Assembly: GCA_965247295.1 (NCBI GenBank)
Contig: CBDFGQ010000007.1
Location: 372,001-436,000 of the forward strand
Length of the DNA stretch: 64,000 bases
Direction of reading: 5' to 3'
Source: CBDFGQ01 sp965247295
GTDB lineage: Bacteria > Chloroflexota > Dehalococcoidia > Lucifugimonadales > JAGWBF01
Within the stretch, counting starts at the first letter, position 1. Every line of letters begins with the position of its first letter. Below the pieces are notes generated by a model that did not search any database, was not told the origin of the DNA, and worked only from the letters and a program-made list of their open reading frames with translations. Of this stretch, positions 33,239 to 41,818 are shown one piece after another. The translations under genes were made by a program, and so were the position numbers.

Positions 33239-34477
33239 CTAGTTAAGGGAACTCAACAAGCGGAGCTCGTCGTGCAGCAGGCGCGGCGTCAGGAAGTTGG
33301 AGCGTACGTGTTGGCGGCCCTTGTGGCCCATCCTTCTGGCCTCGGTCGGGTGCTGCAGCAGGTAGAGGACCTTCTCGGCGCACTGGTCAATGCCGTCGAT
33401 CAGGAACCCGCCTTGACCGTCTTGCAGCTGCATGGGTATGCCCCCGGCCCTGCCGGCTACTACCGGGGTGCCCTTCCACAGGGCTTCGGAGACCACTAGC
33501 CCGAAACCCTCCCTGATGGAGTTCTGAAGGACCACATCGGCGTGGTGTTGGAACGCATTCACCTCAATGCTGCTGGCCGCGGTATAGTTGGTGAAAATGT
33601 AAATGTCGGGGTCACCACGGCTGGCATCAACGACCTGCTGGTACATCAGCCATCCCTGCGGATCGTCCATGGCTACATGACCCAGTAGTGCCAGCTGCAG
33701 ACCGGGCATCTGGTCCTTAATCCTGCGGTAAACCTCTATGACTCCCAGGGGGTCTTTCCACGGGTCGAAGCGGGAAACCTGGCAGATCAGGGGACGGTCT
33801 ACGTCTACGCCTACCCAGCCAACGATTTTTCTGCAGAACTCCCCGGGTAGCGCCATGTTTTTTGGGCTGAGCGGGTCAATAGCCGGGGGCATGATGGAGA
33901 CCTTCTCCCTGGGCAGGTCGGGCGGCGCGTACTGGTCCATTGTAAAAACCATGGCGTCATAGGGATCGACGTAGGGCTTCAGGAACTCCCATACGCTGGG
34001 CTCCGGGCTGGCGGTATCGATATGGCACCGCCAGACCCATTTGGCGCCGTTGGCCCCGTGGAGAAGTCTCATGGGCAGCGGCTGCGGGTCGTGGACCACG
34101 ATGTAATCATAGTCTCCGTTTAGGTAGCGGACGTTACGGGAATTATTCGCCAGGTATATCTCCTTGGTCTGGTCTTCGAGACGGTACTCTCCGCCCTGGA
34201 GGGCGTTGTGGAATGCCTTTGTTATGCTGAAAAAGGGTTCGTCGCCACCGATTACCATCCACTCGGCGTCCAGGCCAAGGCTTCTGAGCAGGGGTATATG
34301 GGAACGAAGGAGCTCCGCTACGCCTCCGCCGTAGGCTGTAGAGTTGATGTGCAGCACCCGGGCATCCCTTAGCTCGGCCGCCAGGGACTTCAGCTCCTCC
34401 AGCTTTTCGCCCCCTAAAATGGAAGCATAGTTAGCTATGGACTGTGTCCCTACACTAATTTTCTTGAGCGGACCCAT
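33239..34477 (-). CDS. GT4-family glycosyltransferase (TreT trehalose synthase-like)
   Basis: About 412 residues from ATG 34477, the usual length of TreT proteins. The frame runs upstream to 34948, but a TATAAT box at 34546-34541 and loss of homology argue for the shorter form. The N-terminal Rossmann domain has LHINSTAYGGGVAELLRS and DYIVVHDPQPLPM. The C-terminal nucleotide-sugar domain has ICQVSRFDPWKDPLGVI, SSIEVNAFQHHADVVLQ and SIREGFGLVVSEALWKGTPV, the GT4 E-x7-E motif. TreT couples NDP-glucose and glucose to trehalose. The related ADP-glucose enzymes make other glucosides, so the product is not certain. No Shine-Dalgarno is obvious at the chosen start. Confidence 0.82.
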   Translation of the reverse strand: MGPLKKISVGTQSIANYASILGGEKLEELKSLAAELRDARVLHINSTAYGGGVAELLRSHIPLLRSLGLDAEWMVIGGDEPFFSITKAFHNALQGGEYRLEDQTKEIYLANNSRNVRYLNGDYDYIVVHDPQPLPMRLLHGANGAKWVWRCHIDTASPEPSVWEFLKPYVDPYDAMVFTMDQYAPPDLPREKVSIMPPAIDPLSPKNMALPGEFCRKIVGWVGVDVDRPLICQVSRFDPWKDPLGVIEVYRRIKDQMPGLQLALLGHVAMDDPQGWLMYQQVVDASRGDPDIYIFTNYTAASSIEVNAFQHHADVVLQNSIREGFGLVVSEALWKGTPVVAGRAGGIPMQLQDGQGGFLIDGIDQCAEKVLYLLQHPTEARRMGHKGRQHVRSNFLTPRLLHDELRLLSSLN

Positions 34478-34901
34478 TGTTTCAGTGACGTCGAGTTCGG
34501 GTAGCGGTGTCTGTAGGTCCCCATTTCCACTACCTATAGTATTATACGTATCAGAGACAGCAACAGATCGCCCCGTCCCGGCCACGTTTCGTCGCAACTT
34601 AGTCCCCTTTCGTTCCTCTTGTCGATACAGTAACATACCACATCCGTTAACGCTAACCGTAATGGGGCCTGTGCGAGGTTTGTCGACTTTCTTGATTAAA
34701 CGGTATGTGGCGCCTGCGATCCTCGCTAGCAGGGTGACACCTATATTCCACCGTGGCCGCCCCTCGTGTTCTGCGCTGGAGTGGCCCAAAGCCTTACTTT
34801 GCCCTAAAATACTACGAGGAGTGCCCCGCCAGGAGGCCAGATCTGGAGGGGGAGTCGGGGTCCTGGTAGGGACCATCGCAACCTCGCAATAAGGAGGCAT
34901 C
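34478..34901. other. Divergent regulatory region between glycosyltransferase and epimerase genes
   Basis: On the minus strand TATAAT at 34546-34541 is an ideal -10 for the glycosyltransferase (start ~34534), though the -35 is poor. AAGGAGG just before 34902 is the ribosome-binding site of the epimerase. Local composition is AT-richer at 34530-34560. The long frames crossing this stretch on either strand lack family features and are treated as non-coding. Confidence 0.45.
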
Positions 34902-35882
34902 ATGGTTACTCTCGTCACCGGCGGTACCGGCTTTGTCGCCAGCAACATAGTAAAGGCCCTTGCCCAGCGGGGTCACGAGGTGGTCTGCTTTGACCTCGTG
35001 GGGCCCGATGCGCTGGTCCGAAAATACCTTGAGCCCTGGGCGGACCGGGTGACCTTCATTCAAGGGGACATTCTCAATATTGGTGACCTGCAGCGGGCCG
35101 TGGCGGGACTCAACCTCACCAAGATTGTGCACGCCGCCGTGTTTACCGGCATTCGGGACGATATCGAGAGGGACCGCTGCAGGTCCATCGTGGACATCAA
35201 CGTGGCGGGGACGGCCAACCTTCTGGACCTGGCCCGAGGCCAGGCGATGGAGCGGTTCGTCTACGTAAGCTCCGGCTCCGTCTACGGCGAAGGCCACGGT
35301 ACCGATGAGGCATTGAGGGAGGACGCCGTGCTTAATCCCCGTACCCTCTACGCCTCCACTAAATACACCAGCGAGCTGCTGACCCGGCGGTACGGGGAGC
35401 TCCACGGTTTCTCTACCGCGAGCACCCGGCTGAGCTCTCCCTATGGCCCTATGGAGCGGGTCAGCGGGCACCGAGTCCTGATGTCGGTGTTCTACGAGTG
35501 GACGGGCAACGTGATTCGGGGCGAGCCCATCCGGGTGGCGGACCGCACCCTGGACCGCGACTATACCTATGTGCTCGACATTGCCGGAGGCATCTGCAGC
35601 GTCCTGGACGCACCTTCGCTGGCCTTTGATGTCTACAACATATCGGCGGGCCCGGCGGTAACCCTCGGGCAGGTAATCGAAGCCATCCAAAAGGTGAATC
35701 CCTCCGTCCAGGTGGTGGACGATCCTTCCAAGGAGTTCGGTATCCTCCGGCCGGGTTCCGTGCGGGGTGTACTGGACGTAACCCGGCTGCGGGAGGACGT
35801 GGGCTTCACGGCCAGCTACGACGTGAACGCCGGCATTGAGGACTATCTGAGTTGGCGGGAGGAGCACTCCTTCCGCGACTGA
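34902..35882 (+). CDS. NAD-dependent epimerase/dehydratase (extended SDR)
   Basis: 326 residues with strong AAGGAGG. The cofactor site is TLVTGGTGFVASNIVKAL (here a GxxGxxA variant of GxxGxxG), with an acidic strand end FDLVG. Catalytic YASTK and an upstream serine in YVSSGSVYGEG are present. The C-terminal substrate region has SSPYGPMERVSG and DRDYTYVLDIAGG. It resembles UDP-sugar epimerases and relatives, but the sugar cannot be predicted. A nearby TreT-like glycosyltransferase may indicate nucleotide-sugar metabolism. Confidence 0.85.
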   Translation: MVTLVTGGTGFVASNIVKALAQRGHEVVCFDLVGPDALVRKYLEPWADRVTFIQGDILNIGDLQRAVAGLNLTKIVHAAVFTGIRDDIERDRCRSIVDINVAGTANLLDLARGQAMERFVYVSSGSVYGEGHGTDEALREDAVLNPRTLYASTKYTSELLTRRYGELHGFSTASTRLSSPYGPMERVSGHRVLMSVFYEWTGNVIRGEPIRVADRTLDRDYTYVLDIAGGICSVLDAPSLAFDVYNISAGPAVTLGQVIEAIQKVNPSVQVVDDPSKEFGILRPGSVRGVLDVTRLREDVGFTASYDVNAGIEDYLSWREEHSFRD

Positions 35883-35989
35883 GGCCTGCGGTCGGCCAAA
35901 ATCCACAAATCCCGGGTAATTCGAAGGATGAGCCCCTGGGGTATTGGAACCGGTTCCGGCAAACTTCGCCGCCCGTTGGAGGTGACTCG

Positions 35990-36355
35990 ATGATCAAAAG
36001 CCAGGGCCTGACCCACGTTCACCTTGCCGTGCGGGACCTGGACCGCTCGCTAAAGTTCTACCGGGACGAGTTCGGCATGCAGGTGCGTTTCTGGGTCGGT
36101 GAGTCGATGGTGTTCCTAAATACCCCTGGGTCCCAGGACACCATCACCCTGAGGCGGGCGGAAGCAGGGGAGCCGGTGGGACCCGGCGGGGGAATCGCCC
36201 ATATCGGATTTCGTCTTCAGGACAAGGCCGACCTCGAACTGGCGGTGCAGGACGTGGTGAGAGAGGGTGGCTCGTTGGTGAAGCGTGGCGAACATCAACC
36301 GGACCACCCGTACGCTTACGTTGCCGATCCAGACGGTTACGTCATCGAACTCTAA
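35990..36355 (+). CDS. VOC-family (glyoxalase/dioxygenase-like) protein
   Basis: 121 residues from ATG 35990 with GGAGGTGA seven bases upstream. It has the paired beta-alpha-beta-beta-beta modules of the vicinal-oxygen-chelate fold. LTHVHLAVRDLDRSLKFYRD supplies the first metal-ligand histidine. IAHIGFRLQDKADLE supplies another, and YAYVADPDGYVIEL ends with the glutamate typical of the family. Substrate unknown: glyoxalase I, fosfomycin-type thioltransferase and extradiol dioxygenase relatives share this fold. It follows the epimerase in the same direction. Confidence 0.82.
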   Translation: MIKSQGLTHVHLAVRDLDRSLKFYRDEFGMQVRFWVGESMVFLNTPGSQDTITLRRAEAGEPVGPGGGIAHIGFRLQDKADLELAVQDVVREGGSLVKRGEHQPDHPYAYVADPDGYVIEL

Positions 36356-36387
36356 TCCGTGAGGAGGGTCCGCTCAAATCGTTAGAG

Positions 36388-37323
36388 GTGGTACGGGCCT
36401 TCCGGGAGGGAGCGTTGTCGACATCAACCGCATCGGGACTAACCGTGGTGCCGGCTTACCGGGTGGTGGCCCACTTCGTCAAGCAGGCCTGGAAAGAGCC
36501 AGAAGGAGACCGGCTGGACTCCCTTGAGGGTAAGGTGCGCCAGTACATTCGCAGCTCCCTCTCGCCCCTTCACGGATCCTACGCCGATATCGGCGAGCGG
36601 TGGGCCGTGACCCAGCTGGGCGACCCGGACCTGGGTGCCCTTGCGGAAGCGCTTCGGGCGGCCGACATGGCGGAGCCCCGCAAGGCCGTGGAGGTGGCAT
36701 TGGGACGCAGCACTGAGCTGCTGCCCCGCCCCGACCTGCTGGCGCGATTTATCCTGCTTCCAGGGGATGGCGAGAGCAGGCTGCTGACTCAGGTAATGCA
36801 TGGAGTTATGGGAATAAGCCTGGGCTCCCAGGCCACCTTGCTGTTTTTCTGGCCGCGGGGCGAGTGGCTCCCGTGGCTGGCTTACACGGCGGCGCATGAG
36901 TATGCGCATGTGGTGCGCAACCACCTGTTTCCGAGGGGACTGTCGGGAGGGAGGCCGGTATACCTCAAGACCCAGGAGCCCGAGACCCTGCTGGACGCGA
37001 TGGTGGCGGAGGGCATATCAGACGTTTTCGCCCAGGAGGTCTATCCAGACATGGAGCCTGTCTGGCTGCGGGTGGTGGACCGCGAAACTGGCGACTACCT
37101 CTGGCCCAGAGTTCGCCGCCGCCTGAAGGTCAGCGACCCCAACGAGGTACGGCGCTTCCTCTCGGGAGATGGAGACCGGGTTCCACAGTGGACGGGCTAT
37201 AGCCTCGGGTATCGGATAGTGCGGTCTTACCTGGGGCGCCACCCCGAGGTCCGGCCCGCTAACCTGGTCGGCGTCCAGGGCTGGACCATCTTCAGGGAGA
37301 GCGACTATGGGCAGGACGAGTAG
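36388..37323 (+). CDS. DUF2268 putative zinc-dependent protease
   Basis: 311 residues from GTG 36388, which lacks a closely spaced ribosome-binding site (GAGGAGGG is 20 bases upstream). A conserved HExxH site, TAAHEYAHVVRNH (H170, E171, H174), with a downstream glutamate E208 in AMVAEGISDVFAQ, is the gluzincin-like arrangement of DUF2268. No signal peptide or membrane helix is visible, so it is probably cytoplasmic. Some family members are annotated as sporulation or stress proteases, but no activity can be assigned. Confidence 0.78.
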   Translation: MVRAFREGALSTSTASGLTVVPAYRVVAHFVKQAWKEPEGDRLDSLEGKVRQYIRSSLSPLHGSYADIGERWAVTQLGDPDLGALAEALRAADMAEPRKAVEVALGRSTELLPRPDLLARFILLPGDGESRLLTQVMHGVMGISLGSQATLLFFWPRGEWLPWLAYTAAHEYAHVVRNHLFPRGLSGGRPVYLKTQEPETLLDAMVAEGISDVFAQEVYPDMEPVWLRVVDRETGDYLWPRVRRRLKVSDPNEVRRFLSGDGDRVPQWTGYSLGYRIVRSYLGRHPEVRPANLVGVQGWTIFRESDYGQDE

Positions 37324-37344
37324 CGGGTTCGGGCCTCCCCCAAA

Positions 37345-38190
37345 CTAGCGCCCTATCACCCGCCGTACCAGGTACTCCAATATGCCGTCCGGCAGCCACC
37401 TGGCGGCCAGGTTCCCTAGCCTGGCGTCCAGACCCACCTGGTACCGCTGCCGGGGGTGCCTGGATTCCAGCACCCTAGCGATGGTACGGCCCACCCTTGC
37501 GGGGTCCCCTGCCCAGAGCGTTGACTTGCCGGATTTCTGCCTGATCCTTTGAGAGAACATATAGTACGGGGAGCCGGGGTCCAGAGTGGCTTCTCCGACC
37601 ACAGAATTTAGGCCGAAATTGGTACGGAAGACGCCCGGTTCGATGAGAACCACGCGAACGCCAAAGGCCGCCACCTCCATTCGCAGTGCCCTGGTGAGCC
37701 CATCCAGGGCGAACTTGCTGGAGGCGTAGGCCCCTCCCGCCGGGCCCACGATTCGGCCGGCCACGGAGCCTACGTTGACTATGGTGCCCCGTCCCCTTTC
37801 GCGCATGTGGGGCAATACCGCCTTGCTCATGCTCAAAACTGCAAACAGGTTGGTCTCGAACTGGTCCTTTACCTCCTCTACCGTCAGGGTCTCAAGGCAG
37901 CCCCAGAGGCCATATCCAGCGTTGTTGACCAGGGCATCCAGGCCTCCTGACTCACTCAGTAGACGCGGGACCACCTCGCTGACGGAAGCCGCATCGTTGA
38001 CGTCCAGCAGGTGTGCTGAAATTGAGAGGGAGTCGGAGCGAGCGGTTTCTACCAGGCTGTCCAGGCGAGACAGCTCCCGGCTGGTCGCCAGCACGTGGTA
38101 GCCCCGGGCAGCTACACAGAGCGCGGTGGCCCTGCCGATGCCGCTGGAGGCGCCGGTAATCAAGACAGTCTTGGAAGCGATGTTGCCCAT
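37345..38190 (-). CDS. Short-chain dehydrogenase/reductase
   Basis: Classical SDR, 281 residues. TGASSGIGRATALCVA is the NADP-type binding site, with an arginine after the second strand (SRELSRL). DALVNNAGYGLWG, the catalytic serine in VNVGSVAGRIVGPAG and YASSK are in order. IEPGVFRTNF follows the family pattern. The C-terminal 40 residues extend beyond the fold with a hydrophobic end (LPDGILEYLVRRVIGR) that may touch the membrane. Substrate unknown. It stands alone and is convergent with the DUF2268 gene. Confidence 0.87.
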   Translation of the reverse strand: MGNIASKTVLITGASSGIGRATALCVAARGYHVLATSRELSRLDSLVETARSDSLSISAHLLDVNDAASVSEVVPRLLSESGGLDALVNNAGYGLWGCLETLTVEEVKDQFETNLFAVLSMSKAVLPHMRERGRGTIVNVGSVAGRIVGPAGGAYASSKFALDGLTRALRMEVAAFGVRVVLIEPGVFRTNFGLNSVVGEATLDPGSPYYMFSQRIRQKSGKSTLWAGDPARVGRTIARVLESRHPRQRYQVGLDARLGNLAARWLPDGILEYLVRRVIGR

Positions 38191-38322
38191 TACCTTGGCC
38201 TACCTAGTTGACTAGTCGGGGGAACAGGGTACTTGCCCAGGGCTCATGTTACACTCCCGTGGGCGAGATGTCAGCCGAAGTGGGTTGCCCGCCGGAGGCG
38301 ATACGGTTTAATATGGGAGAGA

Positions 38323-38351
38323 TTGACAATGTTTTGTGGCTATGTTAATTT
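38323..38351 (+). promoter_or_regulatory. Candidate promoter of the ctaA-ctaB oxidase cluster
   Basis: TTGACA (38323-38328), 17-nt spacer, TAATTT (38346-38351, weak). It is in an AT-rich stretch upstream of ctaA. The -35 is perfect but the -10 matches only in part, so it may depend on an activator. Confidence 0.45.
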
Positions 38352-38500
38352 CCTACGGTTATATAGTGAAATTTTGCACAAACTGTCCTATCGACTGACA
38401 TCCGACAGAGGGTGGGTACTTACCAAAGGACACCCAGTGGCCACGAAGTTGATCCCATGCGCGGTTGTCCTCGGCAAACGACAGCGGCGAGGTAGATAAT

Positions 38501-39559
38501 TTGTTCCCGCGACTCCCGCTGGGGCATGGATGGAGGAGGCTGCTTCCTGTTGCTGCTGGTGTGTGGCATCTCCCTTCGTCGGTTGGTGTGGTACTCGGGC
38601 GTGAGCCAAGCCAAGCCGATGTCGGGGTGGTACGTCCAGGTCGGGGTTTTCGCGGGCTCGCGCTGGTCACAGTACTCTCCGTGTTCACCCTGGTGACGTT
38701 GGGAGGCGTGGTAAGATTAACGGGATCGGGTCTGGGCTGTCCCGACTGGCCCTTGTGCCATGGCAAGGTGATCCCTCCGCTGGACGGGCATACTCTGATT
38801 GAGTACTCACACCGGCTGATGGCGTCCGTGGTCGGCGCGCTGGTACTGGCCACGGCCTTCGTCGTCTGGCGCTCATACCGCCGGGCGCCGTGGTTGCTCG
38901 TTCCGGCGAGCCTGGGGCTTCTCTTGCTGGTGGTCCAGGTGCTGCTGGGGGGGGTCACGGTATTGAAGGAGCTGCCTCCGGCCATCGTTCTCGCGCACCT
39001 GGCTGTTGCCGAAGCGCTGATGGTGTGTATGGTAGTCGTCTGCATGGAGGCGCTGCGTGGCCCTGGGCCGGTGCGGGCTCCAGCGGATTTGAGCTGGCGG
39101 CGCGGCGCGTTCCCGTTCCTTGCATTGGCCGCACTCCTTGGGGCCTATGTCATACTGCTTACCGGCTCCTACGTGGCGACGTCGGGCTGGGCTACCGCCT
39201 GCGGACAGTCGTGGCCCCTGTGCCAAGGCCAGCTTATACCCGACGGCTACGGCGCGACCATGCATATGGTCCATCGGGTACTGGCGTTGGTGGTGGGGGT
39301 GCTGATAGTGACGGTGCTGGCGATGGCGTGGCGGCGCAGGTTTAGGCGGCGGGACCTGGGCTGGGTTGCGGTGGTGGTCGGGGTGACCTTACTCGCCCAA
39401 GTTGGGATGGGGGGAGCTATCGTGGGTTTGGGGTTCTCCATGGCCTCCCGCCTGGTCCACCTGGCGTTGGGCACCCTGGTGTGGGTTGGGCTGGCCGTGC
39501 TGGCCATCCTGGTGCACAGGGTTCCCAGGTTCGAATTGAGAGGTGTCGCCCGTGCTTAA
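38501..39559 (+). CDS. ctaA: Heme A synthase
   Basis: Oxidises heme O to heme A for cytochrome oxidase. About eight membrane helices are arranged as two related halves. Each half carries a cysteine pair in its first outside loop: GSGLGCPDWPLCHG and TACGQSWPLCQG, the Bacillus-type pattern. Heme histidines are in IEYSHRLMAS, LAHLAVAEAL, MHMVHRVLAL and RLVHLALG. The start is uncertain. TTG 38501 has a GAGGT seven bases upstream, but family resemblance begins only around 38627 (GTG), and the frame is open from 38465. The stop overlaps ctaB, so the two heme-modifying enzymes are coupled. Confidence 0.88.
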   Translation: MFPRLPLGHGWRRLLPVAAGVWHLPSSVGVVLGREPSQADVGVVRPGRGFRGLALVTVLSVFTLVTLGGVVRLTGSGLGCPDWPLCHGKVIPPLDGHTLIEYSHRLMASVVGALVLATAFVVWRSYRRAPWLLVPASLGLLLLVVQVLLGGVTVLKELPPAIVLAHLAVAEALMVCMVVVCMEALRGPGPVRAPADLSWRRGAFPFLALAALLGAYVILLTGSYVATSGWATACGQSWPLCQGQLIPDGYGATMHMVHRVLALVVGVLIVTVLAMAWRRRFRRRDLGWVAVVVGVTLLAQVGMGGAIVGLGFSMASRLVHLALGTLVWVGLAVLAILVHRVPRFELRGVARA

Positions 39560-40493
39560 GCCTAGCTCCATACCGTGGCAGAAGGCGAGCCCCCTTCAAG
39601 GCGCACTACTATCTTTACTGTCCGACTACCTGGCGCTGACCAAGCCGCCCATCATACTCCTACTCGTGATAACCGCCATGGGCGCCATCTTTCTGGCCTC
39701 ACACGGGTCGCCGCCAGTGTTTGTCACGTTGTTCCTCCTGATCGGTGGGGCAGCGGCGGCGGGCGGCGCCAGCGCCATCAACCACTACCTCGATCGGGAC
39801 ATCGATGGGCTGATGGTCCGGACGCGGCGGAGGCCTCTGCCTGGGCGCCGCATCTCTCCTGGCGCCGCGCTGGCCTTCGGTGTGCTCCTCAACATTTTCG
39901 CCTTTGTCCTGCTGGTGACCGGAGTCAATCTGCTTGCCGCCTCCCTGACGCTGGGCGCCACCCTTTTCTATGTGTTCGTGTACACGTTGTGGCTGAAGCG
40001 GTCCACCCCGCAGAACATCGTCATCGGTGGGGCCGCGGGAGCTGTGCCGCCGCTGGCCGGATGGGCTGCGGTCACGGGGACCGTCGAGCTTCCGGCCCTC
40101 CTGCTCTTTGCCACCATCTTCCTCTGGACCCCTCCCCATTTCTGGGCGCTGGCGCTCCTGATAAAGGACGACTATGCCAGGGCCGGCATCCCCATGCTGC
40201 CGGTGGTCAAGGGGGTACGGGTTACCCGGAGGAACATCGCCCTGTACACCGTGGCGGTCGTCGCGCTTTCACTGCTTTTGGTAGCCACCGGGGAAGTGGG
40301 ATGGATCTACCTTTCCGCCGCTCTGGTGACAGGGGCCGTTTTCCTTTACGTAGCCTTGCGCCTGGCTCGCGGAGAGGTGACCTCCGACAACGGGGCTGGC
40401 GTCCACCGGGCGCGGGTGGTCTACTTCTACTCACTTCTGTACCTGGCCCTGATCTTTGTCGCCATTATGGTAGATAGTGTGATACGTCTATGA
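39543..40493 (+). CDS. ctaB: Protoheme IX farnesyltransferase (heme O synthase)
   Basis: Adds a farnesyl group to heme B, the step before CtaA. 316 residues with about nine membrane helices. The prenyl-diphosphate aspartate motif is NHYLDRDIDGLMVRT. The second conserved region is KDDYARAGIPMLPVVKG, together with WTPPHFWALAL. Start GTG 39543 lies inside the end of ctaA; GTG 39552 with GAGAGGTG upstream is an alternative. It belongs to the UbiA family, and location next to ctaA and coxB confirms the oxidase role. Confidence 0.93.
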   Translation: MSPVLKPSSIPWQKASPLQGALLSLLSDYLALTKPPIILLLVITAMGAIFLASHGSPPVFVTLFLLIGGAAAAGGASAINHYLDRDIDGLMVRTRRRPLPGRRISPGAALAFGVLLNIFAFVLLVTGVNLLAASLTLGATLFYVFVYTLWLKRSTPQNIVIGGAAGAVPPLAGWAAVTGTVELPALLLFATIFLWTPPHFWALALLIKDDYARAGIPMLPVVKGVRVTRRNIALYTVAVVALSLLLVATGEVGWIYLSAALVTGAVFLYVALRLARGEVTSDNGAGVHRARVVYFYSLLYLALIFVAIMVDSVIRL

Positions 40494-40635
40494 TGGTGAG
40501 ACGCCGCGATGAGACCACCCCCTCGCATCCCTTGAATCTTGAATTGGAGTCTGATACGCTCCTAGCTGGAAACCCGATGATCACGTTTGGCCCTTGTCCC
40601 GCTCGCCTCATGCGCCGAGGCACGAGGAGACGGCA

Positions 40636-41751
40636 GTGAAGCTAGGTCGCACTTTCCCCAAGCTCCTTTTACTGGCCCTCTCGGTGGTTGCCATACTGGT
40701 CCTGGCTGGCTGCACTCCCTCCCACCCCCAATCAACCTTCGACGTTGCGGGCCCCATCGCAGAGAAGCAACGCACGTTGTTTTACATAATATTCTGGGCG
40801 GCAGTGTTCGTCTTTGTGGTTGTAGGCGGGATACTGCTTTACACGGTCATCCGTTTTCGCAGGCGGGCAGGGGACCGACATATGCCTGCCCAGACTCATG
40901 GTAATACACGCCTGGAGATCGCGTGGACAATCGCTCCCGTGTTCGTGCTTGCGATCATCGCCGTGCCCACACAAATCTACATCTTCCAGATCGCCGAGAC
41001 GCCTCCGGCGAGTGCGCTGGAGGTGGACGTGACGGGCCATCAATGGTGGTGGGAGTTCGAGTATCCAGAGCTTGGGGTCATCACGGCCAACGAGATGCAC
41101 GTGCCCGTTGACAGACCCGTGAAGCTGACGCTCAGGTCCGACGACGTGATCCACAGCTTCTGGATTCCCAAACTGGCGGGCAAGGTGGACGTGATCCCCA
41201 ACAACGCCAATACGATGCGATTCACCGCTAGGAGCTCCGACATAGACGAGTTGCCTGCTACCTTCTTCGGCCAGTGCGCCGAGTTCTGCGGCGTGTCCCA
41301 TGCCAACATGAGGCTCCGGGTCATCGTGGATTCTCAGGAGGGATTCGACGGATGGGTGGAGAACTACAAGGCGATAGCGTCCCGCCCTTCCCCCACATCG
41401 GTTTCGGCGGCCAAGGGCGCCCAGCTTTTCGCCAGCCGCGGCTGCCTCCTGTGCCACACTGCCAGCGGCCCGGCATCAAAAGAGGTCCGACAGTCCCTGA
41501 GGCAGGCGTTTGAGCGCGGTGAGCTGCGGTTCCCTGCACCCAATCTCACTAACCTGGGGAGCCGCACCACTCTGGCGGCGGGGATCATGGAGCTAAGCAG
41601 GAGCAATCTCAAGGAGTGGCTGCGGGACCCCGACGAACTCAAGCCCGGCAACCGGATGGGCCAGCTGGCCAACGTGTACACGGACCCCGACTCCAGTCTG
41701 ACCGAGGAGGAGATCCGGGCCCTTACGTCCTATCTACTGAGCTTGAAATAA
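40636..41751 (+). CDS. coxB: Cytochrome c oxidase subunit II fused to cytochrome c (caa3 type)
   Basis: 371 residues from GTG 40636 (GAGGAG six bases upstream). A lipoprotein signal ends LVLAGC (C26). Two membrane helices follow. The cupredoxin domain has the CuA ligands H173 (DDVIHSFWIP), C214 and C218 (GQCAEFCGVSH), H222 and M225. The aromatic patch GHQWWWEFEY is the electron entry site. A C-terminal class I cytochrome c has CLLCH (270-274), so the subunit receives electrons from its own heme. Start of the structural part of the terminal oxidase operon. Confidence 0.95.
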   Translation: MKLGRTFPKLLLLALSVVAILVLAGCTPSHPQSTFDVAGPIAEKQRTLFYIIFWAAVFVFVVVGGILLYTVIRFRRRAGDRHMPAQTHGNTRLEIAWTIAPVFVLAIIAVPTQIYIFQIAETPPASALEVDVTGHQWWWEFEYPELGVITANEMHVPVDRPVKLTLRSDDVIHSFWIPKLAGKVDVIPNNANTMRFTARSSDIDELPATFFGQCAEFCGVSHANMRLRVIVDSQEGFDGWVENYKAIASRPSPTSVSAAKGAQLFASRGCLLCHTASGPASKEVRQSLRQAFERGELRFPAPNLTNLGSRTTLAAGIMELSRSNLKEWLRDPDELKPGNRMGQLANVYTDPDSSLTEEEIRALTSYLLSLK

Positions 41752-41818
41752 GGCAAGATGGGGTATCCTACGGTATAATAGGGGGCAAACAACTCTCTGC
41801 TGACGGTGGAGGGGGGAA

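Noticed and set aside
34478..34948. N-terminal extension of the TreT-like glycosyltransferase frame
   Set aside because: Lacks family similarity, and a TATAAT box at 34546-34541 suggests transcription starts inside it.
38359..39045. A minus-strand frame across the ctaA start
   Set aside because: Thr/Ser/Arg/Pro-rich antisense of ctaA with no motifs.
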